64,000 nucleotides of DNA from contig NZ_JMMA01000002.1 in assembly GCF_000686125.1 (NCBI RefSeq), forward strand, positions 3,348,001 through 3,412,000. The letters are read 5' to 3'. This DNA is from Ruminococcus sp. NK3A76 (GTDB taxonomy: Bacteria > Bacillota > Clostridia > Oscillospirales > Ruminococcaceae). Under the pieces are notes generated by a model that ran no database searches, had not been told where the DNA came from, and saw nothing but the letters and a program-made list of their open reading frames with translations. Below, in pieces: positions 34,114 to 42,714 of the stretch (position 1 is the stretch's first letter; every line of letters starts with the position of its first letter). The position numbers and the translations under genes are program-made.

Positions 34114-35067
34114 ATGGAAACAGAGAGCAGAGAGGTAATTGATGATTTTTCAGCTTTTATTCCACAGGTGAATTTTGAACTTATCCCTATCAAAAATCTT
34201 GTATCCAATCAGGAATATCAGCGAAATCTGTCAACTAAACACGTTAAGCAAGCCGCAGAACATTTTGATCTGTATCAGATAAATCCTGTCAAAGTCAGCC
34301 GCCGTGACGGAATCAATTATGTATTTAATGGTCAGCACACGATTGAGATAGTTGCGAGCGTATCCGGCTCACGGGACACGCCTGTCTGGTGCATGGTATA
34401 TGATGGTCTAATATACGAGCATGAGGCTGATATATTTGCCAATCAGATGAAATATACCAAGCCACTCAGCCCATATGAAATATTCATGGCAAATATTGAG
34501 GCAGGCAACGACAAACAGCTCATAATTCGTGAGCTGGTAGAATCATATAATCTTAGAATAGCCCACAACAAACAAGTTGGAACCATTTGTGCTATTGCCA
34601 CTTTGGAATCGATCTACGATAAATATGGGCTTCAGAATCTTCACAGAGTCCTGCGCCTTATTATTGGTACTTGGGAGGGAGATGTGAACTCCTTTTCCTC
34701 CAGCATACTGACTGGTGTTGCTCGTCTTGTTTTCACATATGATACTGAGCTGATCGATGAGAATTTCAAGGAGAAACTTGGTATGTATTCTATTCGGGAA
34801 ATCACCAGATCAGCAAGAGAACGAGCCAATGGTTCTCTCGGTTATGCCGAAACTATGCTCGCTATGTATAACAAAAAAATGAAATATCCTCTAGATTACT
34901 TAAGACTTCATAGCAACAAAGGGCGAAAAAGAATTGTGCCAGAGGAATTTCCAGAAGAAGAGGATTTCTTTAGTTCTCCGGATGAGAGGAATAATCAATC
35001 GGAAACAGAGATTAACAATACCGATCCCTTGCATTCTAATTATTATGATAAAACCCAGGAAGGTTGA
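34114..35067 (+). CDS. ParB/sulfiredoxin-fold protein (DUF6551-like)
   Basis: 317 residues, ATG following GGAGGTAAAATAATT. The N-terminal domain has a ParB-like layout: LIPIKNLVSNQEYQRNLSTK then VKQAAEHFDLYQINPVKVS, and FNGQHTIEIVA, the equivalent of the ParB 'DGxHR' box. These are the nucleotide- or DNA-binding elements of the fold. The helical C-terminal part ends in an acidic tail (EEFPEEEDFFSS). There is no ParA nearby, so a stand-alone element-encoded ParB-like protein is more likely than a partition system. Confidence 0.78.
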   Translation: METESREVIDDFSAFIPQVNFELIPIKNLVSNQEYQRNLSTKHVKQAAEHFDLYQINPVKVSRRDGINYVFNGQHTIEIVASVSGSRDTPVWCMVYDGLIYEHEADIFANQMKYTKPLSPYEIFMANIEAGNDKQLIIRELVESYNLRIAHNKQVGTICAIATLESIYDKYGLQNLHRVLRLIIGTWEGDVNSFSSSILTGVARLVFTYDTELIDENFKEKLGMYSIREITRSARERANGSLGYAETMLAMYNKKMKYPLDYLRLHSNKGRKRIVPEEFPEEEDFFSSPDERNNQSETEINNTDPLHSNYYDKTQEG

Positions 35068-35175
35068 TAGTAGGAGCCTTCCTGGATATGATTATTCAAT
35101 TTCGGCTTTAATTTCAAAACGGCTCTGCGAAAAAAACTCTGTAAATTCAAAAACTGTGATAAAAAACGATATATG

Positions 35176-35209
35176 GGAGCGGCTTGAATTAGCCGCTCCG
35201 ATTTTTTTA
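35176..35209 (+). terminator. terminator after the ParB-like gene
   Basis: Perfect GGAGCGGCT / AGCCGCTCC stem with a six-base loop, followed by a T run. A shorter stem, CCAGGAAGG/CCTTCCTGG, lies at the stop codon (about 35056-35084). Confidence 0.8.
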
Positions 35210-35252
35210 CAGTATACAATAGATACTGTAATTTGTCAAGGTTCTTTGGATA

Positions 35253-35438
35253 TCAGCCGATCCTGTCGGGGTACATGATCTCCAGCTCGCCCAGAACTTT
35301 GCCCCAGTTCCGCAGCGGCATGGTCCATTTCTTAGCTATCTCATAAGCGGATTTTTTATCGCAGCTACGCACACGCAGATCGTGATAGGTCTCATTCAGA
35401 AAATGACTGACAACAGCAAACCTCTCAACTCCTTGCAC
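35253..35438 (-). pseudogene. transposase C-terminal fragment (IS256/Mutator-like)
   Basis: 61 codons ending at the natural stop. The text VVSHFLNETYHDLRVRSCDK and KKWTMPLRNWGKVLGELEIM resembles the C-terminal end of Mutator-type transposases. The catalytic DDE part is absent, so this is an inactive scrap left at a rearrangement boundary. Family assignment is moderate. Confidence 0.45.
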
Positions 35439-35445
35439 AGCCTAA

Positions 35446-35613
35446 GTTAGCAATAAAAAAATACAAGAATTTATTTTGCCCCTCCCGCCCCTCGCTGAGC
35501 AAAAGCGGATAGTTGAGCGGGTTGAGGAGATATTCCGCTTGCTTGATGCCATTGACGAGGCGCAGGAGAAATACTCCGCAGATGCCGAAAGCCTGAAAGC
35601 AAACTGTAATTAG
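35446..35613 (+). pseudogene. HsdS (type I restriction specificity) fragment
   Basis: The frame upstream of TAG at 35611-35613 reads ILPLPPLAEQKRIVERVEEI and FRLLDAIDEAQEKYSADAES. This is the conserved region plus the coiled-coil spacer that follows a target-recognition domain in type I specificity subunits. The frame is closed by TAA at 35443, so only about 55 residues remain. It is a relic of a type I restriction system. Confidence 0.7.
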
Positions 35614-35614
35614 A

Positions 35615-35851
35615 ATGAATCGTAAAGAAAAAATAAACAAAATCAGCATTCTTCCAAATGATAAAATCAAAGAATTATGGACAAATCCTTTGTTAAGATA
35701 TTCTAATATTCTAAATGGTTTATTTCATGAAAAGATTATTGTATGTGAGAGTGATTATGATTGTTTGCTATATCAAGCAGTTTTGAATGCAATGGTAGAT
35801 AATAAAGGAGATATATTGCAAGAGCATATACCTTACAAAACTGATCGCTGA
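35615..35851 (+). pseudogene. fragment of OLD-type ATPase/TOPRIM nuclease
   Basis: 78 codons. LFHEKIIVCESDYDCLLYQA followed by VLNAM matches the start of the TOPRIM domain of OLD-family endonucleases (Glu, then the DxD-like acidic pair). Both the ATPase part and the rest of TOPRIM are missing. Together with the HsdS and transposase scraps it marks a defence-gene graveyard. Confidence 0.5.
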
Positions 35852-35853
35852 TA

Positions 35854-37311
35854 CTATTTATAGCAATAGCAAACAGAATATACGGTGGTGGTATTTTTCT
35901 TGCAGCCTACATGTATCTGATCAAGATATGAGGAAAAGCTGCTGCTTCCAAAAGCGTTTACACAGTCGTTATAGGAAAACTTTGCATAGCTGTGACCATT
36001 AGCTGTTCCGTATTCATAAGCTGAGACCTTAGCCCAGCCTGTTCCGCCGCTCCAGCTTTGCAGTATAAGCTCTATCTGCTTTGCATTATTGTTGGAATAT
36101 TCCACATAGAAATAGCCATTCTTTTTAATATTGGAAGCATTAAATGAACCGCCGTTTTTGCTTGTTATAACAGAAACGGGCTGTCCCCAAGGGCTTGCTG
36201 TAGCCTGTCCCCAGAACAGAGAAATATAAGGATCTCCACTGTTTGAAGAAGCCGATGAAGAGCTGCTGCCGGAAGACGAAGAACTACTCGATGAAGATGA
36301 TGAGCTTCCGGTAAACACCGAGCATATCTTTGATGTATTCTTTATACCGTTGGAGTCGTTAAAGAGGGTGCTGCCCCATGATGTGAGAGAGTTTCCTGCC
36401 CAATCGTTTGCTATGTCAAGATAATTCATATCCGAGCCATTACCTTTCCACGACCAGCCAAGATAGCCAACACCCTTCTGCTGACAGTAGCTCATTATTG
36501 TATATTCATCAACATCCCCGTTAGTGTGCTGACCGCCAAATTCGCCGATGACTACGGGAACGCCGATATTCAGAGCATTGTCGATGTTGTTTTTAACTGT
36601 ATTTGCATTGCCGCCTGCGTATTCATACATATGGATAGAGAATACCGTGTTTTTCTTGCTGTCAGCATTGAAAACAGACTTGCCGTAGTACTTTATAGAG
36701 TCAGGATACTGTCCCCAACCTGCACAGTCGATCATTATCATATTTGAGATCCCGGCGTTTCTTATCTTTTTGATCGCAGACTTATTGCCCTCTGCCCATG
36801 AATAGCCATCCCAGGAGCCGTACCATTCGTTGGCGATATTCAGGATAACATATTTCTCATTGCCTTGGAGCACGTTTTTGTTCTCGATCCAGTAATTGAC
36901 TGCTGCATCAAGATCGCTTGTGCTGTCGCTTCCTGTTGCATCGTGTACTTCAAGAATGCAGACCAACTTGTTGTTCTTGCAGGCTGAAACGATCTTCTGA
37001 AGGTCGCTGTTGGATGTTTTGGACCATTTTTGCCCGTCCGCACAAACTATTCTTACTGTGTTTGCATTAAGATTTGCAGCCGCCTTTATTGCCGTTTCCG
37101 TGTAGGAAGAGAACCACGCATGAGGAATATTAACTCCTCGCATTACAAAGGCTTTTCCATTTGCATCCATGATCTGAGTCCCACTCACATAAAAGCCGTC
37201 GGATGCGGCATCTGCGGGAATGCTGTAGCCTGTCAGCATCAGAACGATAATAGTCATCAATATCGTTATTTTGCGCATCAAAGCTGTCTTGTCCGATCTT
37301 ACACTAATCAT
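35854..37311 (-). CDS. secreted glycoside hydrolase family 5 enzyme with C-terminal binding module
   Basis: 485 residues from the ATG at 37311 (AAGGAGTGG upstream). A signal peptide spans about residues 12-36 (ILMTIIVLMLTGYS, cut near ADAA). The GH5 domain occupies about 38-335, with the acid/base Glu162 in NIANEWYG and nucleophile Glu257 in VIGEFGGQ, the pattern of mannanases and endoglucanases in this family. A poly-Ser linker follows (about 335-358). The C-terminal ~120 residues (ISLFWGQATASPWGQPVSV to the end) look like a carbohydrate-binding module. No dockerin or sortase signal is seen. It cleaves beta-linked polysaccharide outside the cell. It diverges from the lacI gene, and downstream uptake genes suggest a shared regulon. 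Confidence 0.9.
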   Translation of the reverse strand: MISVRSDKTALMRKITILMTIIVLMLTGYSIPADAASDGFYVSGTQIMDANGKAFVMRGVNIPHAWFSSYTETAIKAAANLNANTVRIVCADGQKWSKTSNSDLQKIVSACKNNKLVCILEVHDATGSDSTSDLDAAVNYWIENKNVLQGNEKYVILNIANEWYGSWDGYSWAEGNKSAIKKIRNAGISNMIMIDCAGWGQYPDSIKYYGKSVFNADSKKNTVFSIHMYEYAGGNANTVKNNIDNALNIGVPVVIGEFGGQHTNGDVDEYTIMSYCQQKGVGYLGWSWKGNGSDMNYLDIANDWAGNSLTSWGSTLFNDSNGIKNTSKICSVFTGSSSSSSSSSSSSGSSSSSASSNSGDPYISLFWGQATASPWGQPVSVITSKNGGSFNASNIKKNGYFYVEYSNNNAKQIELILQSWSGGTGWAKVSAYEYGTANGHSYAKFSYNDCVNAFGSSSFSSYLDQIHVGCKKNTTTVYSVCYCYK

Positions 37312-37358
37312 TTTGACCACTCCTTAAAAAATAATAATAAGCCTAATGCTTGTTTTTT

Positions 37359-37387
37359 AGTATATCAATCAAGTTAAAATTAGTCAA
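37359..37387 (-). promoter_or_regulatory. promoter of the GH5 gene
   Basis: Reading the minus strand: TTGACT (37387-37382), 17-bp spacer, TATACT (37364-37359), 48 bp before the ATG. The same 'GTGTTGACT' -35 context appears at the importer promoter (39169-39176), supporting common control. Confidence 0.75.
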
Positions 37388-37597
37388 CACCAAATTAAAA
37401 TGTAAACGTATTCCCAAATTGATTTTGTATACCTAAACAACAAAGCTCCAGCAAAACTATGCATATTTGCTAAAGAACGTCCGAGCTATTGAAAATATAC
37501 GGCAAAGTCGCACAAAGCGCAACATAGTGTTGTCTTAATAATTATAACCTATTGAAATAATGCCTTATGTAAGGATTTTGCTATTTGGTGTTTTCCC

Positions 37598-37626
37598 TTG
37601 ACAAATAAGCTAAATTGTGCTAAAAT
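37598..37626 (+). promoter_or_regulatory. promoter of lacI-type gene
   Basis: TTGACA (37598-37603), 17-bp spacer, TAAAAT (37621-37626). 'TAAGCTAA' and 'TTAGCTTAA' half-sites around the -35 and +1 resemble the importer operator, suggesting autoregulation. Confidence 0.75.
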
Positions 37627-37658
37627 TAACTCATATTAGCTTAATAGTGGAGGGGAAT

Positions 37659-38663
37659 ATGAGTAAAGCAGTAACACTTTCTGATATTGCAAAGCTATGT
37701 GAAACAAGCACAGTTACAGTTTCTAAGGCTCTTGCAGACAAAAAAGGAGTAAGCAGCGAGCTTAAGCTGAAAATCAAACAAACTGCTGATGAACTGGGGT
37801 ACGTTGCTCCAAAAACGCAGGAAAATTCAAATAATGAAAATATTGTTGGTGTACTGATACCTGAAAAATTCATGAATCCAAACGGCTCCTTCTACTGGGC
37901 ACTGTACAACGACCTCGTTAAGCTGTTTTCTCAGAGCGGATACTTCTGCCTTATCGAAATACTCACGGAGGATAACGAGAATGAGCTTATAATGCCGAAG
38001 ATGATAACGGACGGAACTGTTTCGGCTTTAGTATCGCTCGGTCAGCTCAGCCGTGAATATATAGTTGCACTCAAAAGAAAAATGCCCAAAATGATACTTC
38101 TTGACTACTATATTCATGGGCTTGACTTTGACTGCGTCACTTCTGACGGCTATGGGGGAGGATATGAGCTTACCTCGTATCTGATCGGGAAAGGTCATAA
38201 GAAGATAGGCTTCATAGGAACTGTCAAGGCTACTTCCAGTATTTTTGATCGTTATATGGGATATATGAAGGCAATGATAGACAACGACCTGAAGGTAAAG
38301 GATGAATGGACGCTTGATGACCGCAACAACAGAGAGTTCATCAGGATAGCCTTCCCTGAAAAACTGCCTACTGCATTCGTCTGCAACTGCGATGAGACCG
38401 CTTTTCATGCTATCAAACAGCTTGAGGAGATCGGGCTCAAAGTACCGGAAGATATATCTGTCGTAGGTTATGATAATTATCTTATATCAGAGGTCTGCAA
38501 TCCATCGATAACTACAATGAACATTGATTCACGCAGAATGGCTGACAAGGCGGTCAAGCTGCTGATAAGCCGAATAGAGGATCCGCTTCGGGACACACAG
38601 TCAATAAAAATAGGCGGAAGCCTGATCGAAAAAGCATCTGTCGCAAGCTGTGCCGAACAATAA
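37659..38663 (+). CDS. LacI-family transcriptional repressor
   Basis: 334 residues from the ATG at 37659, behind GGAGGGG. The DNA-binding headpiece is VTLSDIAKLCETSTVTVSKA then LADKKGVSSELK, followed by a full periplasmic-binding-protein-like sugar domain (GYDNYLISEVCNPSITTM near the C terminus). It likely represses the GH5 gene and the importer when a sugar ligand is absent. A perfect palindrome, CTTTAGCTAAAG, at 39157-39168 is the best operator candidate. Promoter architecture around all three genes is alike. Confidence 0.92.
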   Translation: MSKAVTLSDIAKLCETSTVTVSKALADKKGVSSELKLKIKQTADELGYVAPKTQENSNNENIVGVLIPEKFMNPNGSFYWALYNDLVKLFSQSGYFCLIEILTEDNENELIMPKMITDGTVSALVSLGQLSREYIVALKRKMPKMILLDYYIHGLDFDCVTSDGYGGGYELTSYLIGKGHKKIGFIGTVKATSSIFDRYMGYMKAMIDNDLKVKDEWTLDDRNNREFIRIAFPEKLPTAFVCNCDETAFHAIKQLEEIGLKVPEDISVVGYDNYLISEVCNPSITTMNIDSRRMADKAVKLLISRIEDPLRDTQSIKIGGSLIEKASVASCAEQ

Positions 38664-38762
38664 ATATGATCCGATTTCGTTGTTACAAAACCTTTCTTGT
38701 TTTTAGAGGTGTTCATATAACAATGTGGTCGTCATCAGTATTGAAAAAACGAATAAAAACAA

Positions 38763-38797
38763 AATGTGCTGTAACCGGGTTATGGCACATTTTTTTA
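38763..38797 (+). terminator. terminator after lacI
   Basis: Stem AATGTGCTGTAACC / GGGTTATGGCACATT, then a T run, about 100 bp past the repressor stop. Confidence 0.75.
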
Positions 38798-38942
38798 TTT
38801 TCCGCACCAAAACATTACAAAAGACGTTTCTATGAATTGGAGAATGCTCTTGCGGCATAGCAAAAAGCTCTGCAAGATAAATTAACCAATATTACAGGTT
38901 GAAAATGATTAAAGTTAGGCTAAAGTTACAGGTAAATTTATC

Positions 38943-39067
38943 TTGACATTATTATGTTTTTGAGGTATAATATATACGACGCCAAGAATACATAATAAAT
39001 TTCCACAATTAATCAACCCACAAGACCGAGGCAGGAGTATACCAAGCTCCTGCCTCGGTCTTTTTGT
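38943..39067 (+). ncRNA. candidate ~90-nt small RNA with own promoter and terminator
   Basis: TTGACA (38943-38948), 17-bp spacer and TATAAT (38966-38971) form a consensus promoter. About 85 nt downstream a strong intrinsic terminator closes the unit: GACCGAGGCAGGAG pairs with CTCCTGCCTCGGTC (39024-39060), then T5. There is no ORF or ribosome site between them. The sequence TAAAGTTAGGCTAAAGTTA just upstream resembles the LacI operator. This is either a small regulatory RNA or an attenuated leader for the importer; the importer has its own promoter further on, which favours an independent RNA. Confidence 0.55.
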
Positions 39068-39155
39068 TATCAATTTATACTTAATTGTGCAGTGTTAACA
39101 ATCTGCAAACATTAATTTTATATATCCTAACAAAATTAGCTCGAAAACTCGATTA

Positions 39156-39199
39156 ACTTTAGCTAAAGTGTTGACTTTATTTTAAGCTGATGATATACT
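39156..39199 (+). promoter_or_regulatory. importer promoter with LacI-type operator
   Basis: Perfect 14-bp palindrome ACTTTAGCTAAAGT (39156-39169) abuts TTGACT (39171-39176); 17 bp later TATACT (39194-39199). The operator touching the -35 is suited to repression by the LacI-type protein. Confidence 0.75.
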
Positions 39200-39268
39200 T
39201 TATCTGTGGTTAAAGATTAGCCATGCAAACCGGGTAAATTTATTCTGACTATTAACGGAGGTATATCT

Positions 39269-40585
39269 ATGAAGATCAAACGAATCGCATCGGCGGCACT
39301 TGCTGCCGCAATGGCATTATCGACAATGACCGTGCTAAGCGGCTGTGGCGACAAAGACAGCTCGGCAAGCGGTGACAAACCTGTGCTTGAGGTGCTCACA
39401 AACAGAACAGACCGAGTTGATGACGGAAGCCTTGATAAGCTGACAGACGCTTTTGAAGAAGCAAACAACTGTGAGGTCAAGTATGTAGGCTATCAGGACT
39501 ATTCGGGAAACGTTGCTACAAGAATGGGTACAGAGGATTACGGTGATGTGCTTATGATCCCCGATGAAGTAGAGATAAAGGACCTCGCAAACTTCTTTGA
39601 GCCGATAGGCAAGTATGATGACCTTAAGGACAAATACCGCTGGGCTGACAAGAAAATGGATTCCGACAAGAATGTTTACGGCCTTGCCTACGGCGGTACT
39701 GCAACAGGCGTTCTTTACAACAAGAAGATATGGGCTGATGCAGGAATCACCTCAATGCCCAAGACACCCGATGAGTTTATCGAAGACTTAAAGCTCATTG
39801 ATGAAAAGACAGATGCCATCCCTTACTATACACAGTATAAGGACGCAAGCTGGACGATAACACAGTGGCAGAGCCTTGTACTCTCCGCATCAGGCAACCC
39901 CAACTATTATAACGACCTGCTCACAAACAAAACAGACATTTTCGCCAAGGACGGCGGTTTCTATCCTGTATATAAGCTTATGTATGATGTTTTCTCAACA
40001 CCTTCCATTATCGAAGAAGACCACATGACCACCGAATGGGAAAGCTCTAAGGTATGGATGGGCGAAGGTAAGATAGGTACAATGGTAATGGGCTCATGGG
40101 CTGTTGCACAGTTCCAGGAAAAGGCTGAAAATCCTGACGATATAGGCTATATGCCTGTTCCGATCACAGCTCCCGACGGCAAGCAGTATGCACAGACAGC
40201 TTCTGACTACTGCGTAGGCGTTAATAAGAACTCAAAGAACAAGGATCTTGCAAAGAAGTACGTTGAGTGGTTTGTAGGCGAATCAGGTTTTGCTGCAAAC
40301 GAGGGCATGATCCCCACACCTGCTGATTCAAAGCTTCCCGATAACCTTTCTGATTTTTCCGACTGTGTGCTCTTTGAAGAGCCTGCTGCACCCGATGAGC
40401 TTATAGGCAAGTTCAACGAGATAGACACGGCTGCTAACTTCGGCGCATGGAACGGCGATACAGACAACTTCAAGATCAAGCTCGCCGAGGCTGCATTTGC
40501 CGGCAAGGGCGACAGCGAATTTGAAAGCATTATAGATGCTGAAAACCAAAAGTGGGCAGAGGCAAGAGATTCTATAATGAAATAA
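39269..40585 (+). CDS. sugar ABC transporter substrate-binding lipoprotein
   Basis: 438 residues, ATG behind GGAGGTATAT. A lipoprotein signal peptide ends at LSGC with Cys26. The mature part is a family-1-type extracellular solute-binding protein: VLTNRTDRVDDGSLDKLTDA, GTATGVLYNKKIWADAG, and GKIGTMVMGSWAVAQF, the hinge and ligand-cleft pattern of oligosaccharide binders. It captures sugars released by the GH5 enzyme or similar hydrolases. It is first in an operon with two permeases; no ATPase is encoded here, so a shared MsmK-type ATPase elsewhere is expected. Confidence 0.92.
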   Translation: MKIKRIASAALAAAMALSTMTVLSGCGDKDSSASGDKPVLEVLTNRTDRVDDGSLDKLTDAFEEANNCEVKYVGYQDYSGNVATRMGTEDYGDVLMIPDEVEIKDLANFFEPIGKYDDLKDKYRWADKKMDSDKNVYGLAYGGTATGVLYNKKIWADAGITSMPKTPDEFIEDLKLIDEKTDAIPYYTQYKDASWTITQWQSLVLSASGNPNYYNDLLTNKTDIFAKDGGFYPVYKLMYDVFSTPSIIEEDHMTTEWESSKVWMGEGKIGTMVMGSWAVAQFQEKAENPDDIGYMPVPITAPDGKQYAQTASDYCVGVNKNSKNKDLAKKYVEWFVGESGFAANEGMIPTPADSKLPDNLSDFSDCVLFEEPAAPDELIGKFNEIDTAANFGAWNGDTDNFKIKLAEAAFAGKGDSEFESIIDAENQKWAEARDSIMK

Positions 40586-40738
40586 TCAACTGACAAGTTA
40601 TCTTCCTACCGGTAGCATCTCATGGCTATTGTGCGTAAGCTGCTGCCAATATATCAAAGTCGTTTCCCTCGCATACTTTCGTGGCATTATTGCTCGGAAA
40701 AAAATGCGGGGGAAATGCCGTGCAAAAGGAGAACCACA

Positions 40739-41731
40739 ATGAAAACGAAACTCAAAAAGAAAGGCAGCTTTTCCGAATGGCTCAAGACCTATGAAGGGCA
40801 AAAGCTGTATGTGTCGATACTCTTTCTTGTGATACCGTTAGCACTTTTGCTGTTATTTACCTTTGTTCCTGCGTTCAATATGATAATATACAGCTTCCAG
40901 AAGCGTGACCAGTTCGGCGTTGATCCCGAATTTGTCGGTATCGACAATTACAAAACGATCTTCACAAACCCCGATTATTTTATAACCTTCAAGAACAGCC
41001 TTTATTATCTGTGCGGTTCATTTATTCAGCAGGCACTTGCGCTGCTGCTGGCATCTATCCTATGCTCAAAGCTCTATGCAAAGGGCTTGTTCAAGGGTGT
41101 GTTGTTCTTCCCGTATCTGATGAACGGCGTGGCGGTCTCTATTATATTTCTGCGCTTTTTCACAAAGGGCAACCCTCCTCTTACAGGCGAGGGAACGCTC
41201 AACAGCGTGCTTATGTCATTTGGTGCCGAGCCTGTGCGCTGGATGGACCCTGCAAAGCCTTTCTTAGTCAATTGCTGTCTTGTGTTTGTTTCGGTATGGA
41301 GGTATATAGGCTTTGACATTATAATGTATATAGGCGCTATACAGTCGATAAGCCCCGATCTTTACGAGGCATCCGATCTTGACGGGGCAAACCCCTGGCA
41401 GAGGTTCCGCTATATAGTTTTCCCGAGCATAAAGCCTATAATATCGCTGCAGCTCATACTTGCTGTCAAGGGTGCTATATCAGTATTTGAGATACCTTAC
41501 ATTATCACCGGAGGAAACTACGGCTCATCTACCTTCGTTGTCAAAACTATCGAAACAGCCTTTAAGAAAAAACAGGTAGGTCTTGCCTCGGCAATGGCCG
41601 TGGTATTGCTTATCATCATAATAATAGTTACGCTTATCCAGCAGTTTGTTTTCAAAGATGAAAAAGATGATTCTGACACAAAGCGGGTAAGACGTGCAAA
41701 AAAAAGACTTGAAAAGAGGGGTAAGGCATGA
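40739..41731 (+). CDS. sugar ABC transporter permease (MalF/LacF type)
   Basis: 330 residues from the ATG at 40739 (AAAGGAGAACC upstream); the frame is open earlier without support. Six membrane segments are visible. The EAA loop that docks the ATPase is EASDLDGANPWQRFRYIVFP. The N-terminal part FVPAFNMIIYSFQKRDQFG and 'FVGIDNYKTIF' are typical of MalF-like subunits. It overlaps the second permease by 4 nt. Confidence 0.92.
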   Translation: MKTKLKKKGSFSEWLKTYEGQKLYVSILFLVIPLALLLLFTFVPAFNMIIYSFQKRDQFGVDPEFVGIDNYKTIFTNPDYFITFKNSLYYLCGSFIQQALALLLASILCSKLYAKGLFKGVLFFPYLMNGVAVSIIFLRFFTKGNPPLTGEGTLNSVLMSFGAEPVRWMDPAKPFLVNCCLVFVSVWRYIGFDIIMYIGAIQSISPDLYEASDLDGANPWQRFRYIVFPSIKPIISLQLILAVKGAISVFEIPYIITGGNYGSSTFVVKTIETAFKKKQVGLASAMAVVLLIIIIIVTLIQQFVFKDEKDDSDTKRVRRAKKRLEKRGKA

Positions 41732-42591
41732 ACAGCAAAGGTCATACAAGAAAAAAAGTGATATACCCCGGTATTGTCATAATAAGCCTGCTGAAATATC
41801 TTGTTCTCATTGCAGGCTGCGTAATGGTGCTGCTTCCCTTGCTCGTTATCATATTAGGTGCATTTAAAGACAGCAAGGAGTTTGCAAACACAGGTGTGTT
41901 TGAACTGCCTGTAAGCTTTAAGTTCGATAATTTCAAAACAGCATTTTTTGAGGGCAAGGTACTTCTGGGACTTAGAAATACAGCTCTTATAATAGTCATC
42001 TCCTGCTTCGGAACGATCCTTACGGGAACTATGACGGCTTTTGTTATCCAGCGCTTTGACGGATATTTCACAAGGGCTATAAAGGGCGCATTCCTTTTAG
42101 CAACGCTGCTGCCTAACATTTCTATGCAGGTAACTGTATTCCAGATAGTTTCAAAGCTCGGGCTTTATAACACAATGGCAGCACCCATAATACTCTACGT
42201 CGGAACAGATATTATCTCGATATACATTTTCATGCAGTTTTTAAGTCAGATACCTGTTTCTCTTGATGAGAGCGGTATAATGGACGGGGCTTCCTACCCG
42301 AGAATATATTTTTCGATAATTCTTCCCAACTTAAAGCCTGCGATAGCAACTGTACTTATCATAAAGTTTGTAAGCATATATAATGATTTCTATACCCCAC
42401 AGCTTTATATGCAGGACGAAGATCTGCTCGTGGTATCAACAGTTTTGTATAAATACATAAGCAGCACATCAATAAAGTGGGAGATAGTCTTTGCAGGAAT
42501 TATCATATGTATCCTCCCCACACTTACGATCTTCCTTTTCCTGCAAAAATACATTTACAGCGGTCTTGTTTCGGGCGCTGTAAAGGAATAA
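41728..42591 (+). CDS. sugar ABC transporter permease (MalG/LacG type)
   Basis: 287 residues starting in the ATGA overlap. Six membrane segments; EAA loop DESGIMDGASYPRIYFSIILP. It pairs with the upstream permease to form the channel. A terminator follows directly. Confidence 0.92.
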   Translation: MNSKGHTRKKVIYPGIVIISLLKYLVLIAGCVMVLLPLLVIILGAFKDSKEFANTGVFELPVSFKFDNFKTAFFEGKVLLGLRNTALIIVISCFGTILTGTMTAFVIQRFDGYFTRAIKGAFLLATLLPNISMQVTVFQIVSKLGLYNTMAAPIILYVGTDIISIYIFMQFLSQIPVSLDESGIMDGASYPRIYFSIILPNLKPAIATVLIIKFVSIYNDFYTPQLYMQDEDLLVVSTVLYKYISSTSIKWEIVFAGIIICILPTLTIFLFLQKYIYSGLVSGAVKE

Positions 42592-42626
42592 GCCATCATC
42601 TTTTTGATATATCACCATTCTCCTTC

Positions 42627-42654
42627 AAAAAACGTCCTTCGGGGCGTTTTTTGT
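42627..42654 (+). terminator. terminator of the sugar importer operon
   Basis: AAAAAACGTCC-TTC-GGGGCGTTTTTT hairpin with T run, 36 bp after the stop. It probably serves both converging transcripts. Confidence 0.85.
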
Positions 42655-42714
42655 GTATAACAACACATAAAAAACAGCTCTATACCCGGGAGGGGGGACA
42701 GAGCTGTTGCTGTA

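Noticed and set aside
33911-35067. A ParAB partition locus
   Set aside because: No ParA ATPase or centromere-like repeats are adjacent; only the ParB-like fold is seen.
36241-36310. Ser-codon repeat as a microsatellite element
   Set aside because: It is the in-frame poly-Ser linker of the GH5 enzyme.
38666-38860. 64-codon frame after lacI
   Set aside because: It runs through the lacI terminator hairpin and has no ribosome site or family.
40622-40738. N-terminal extension of the MalF-type permease
   Set aside because: No ribosome site and unlike the family; the ATG at 40739 follows AAAGGAG.
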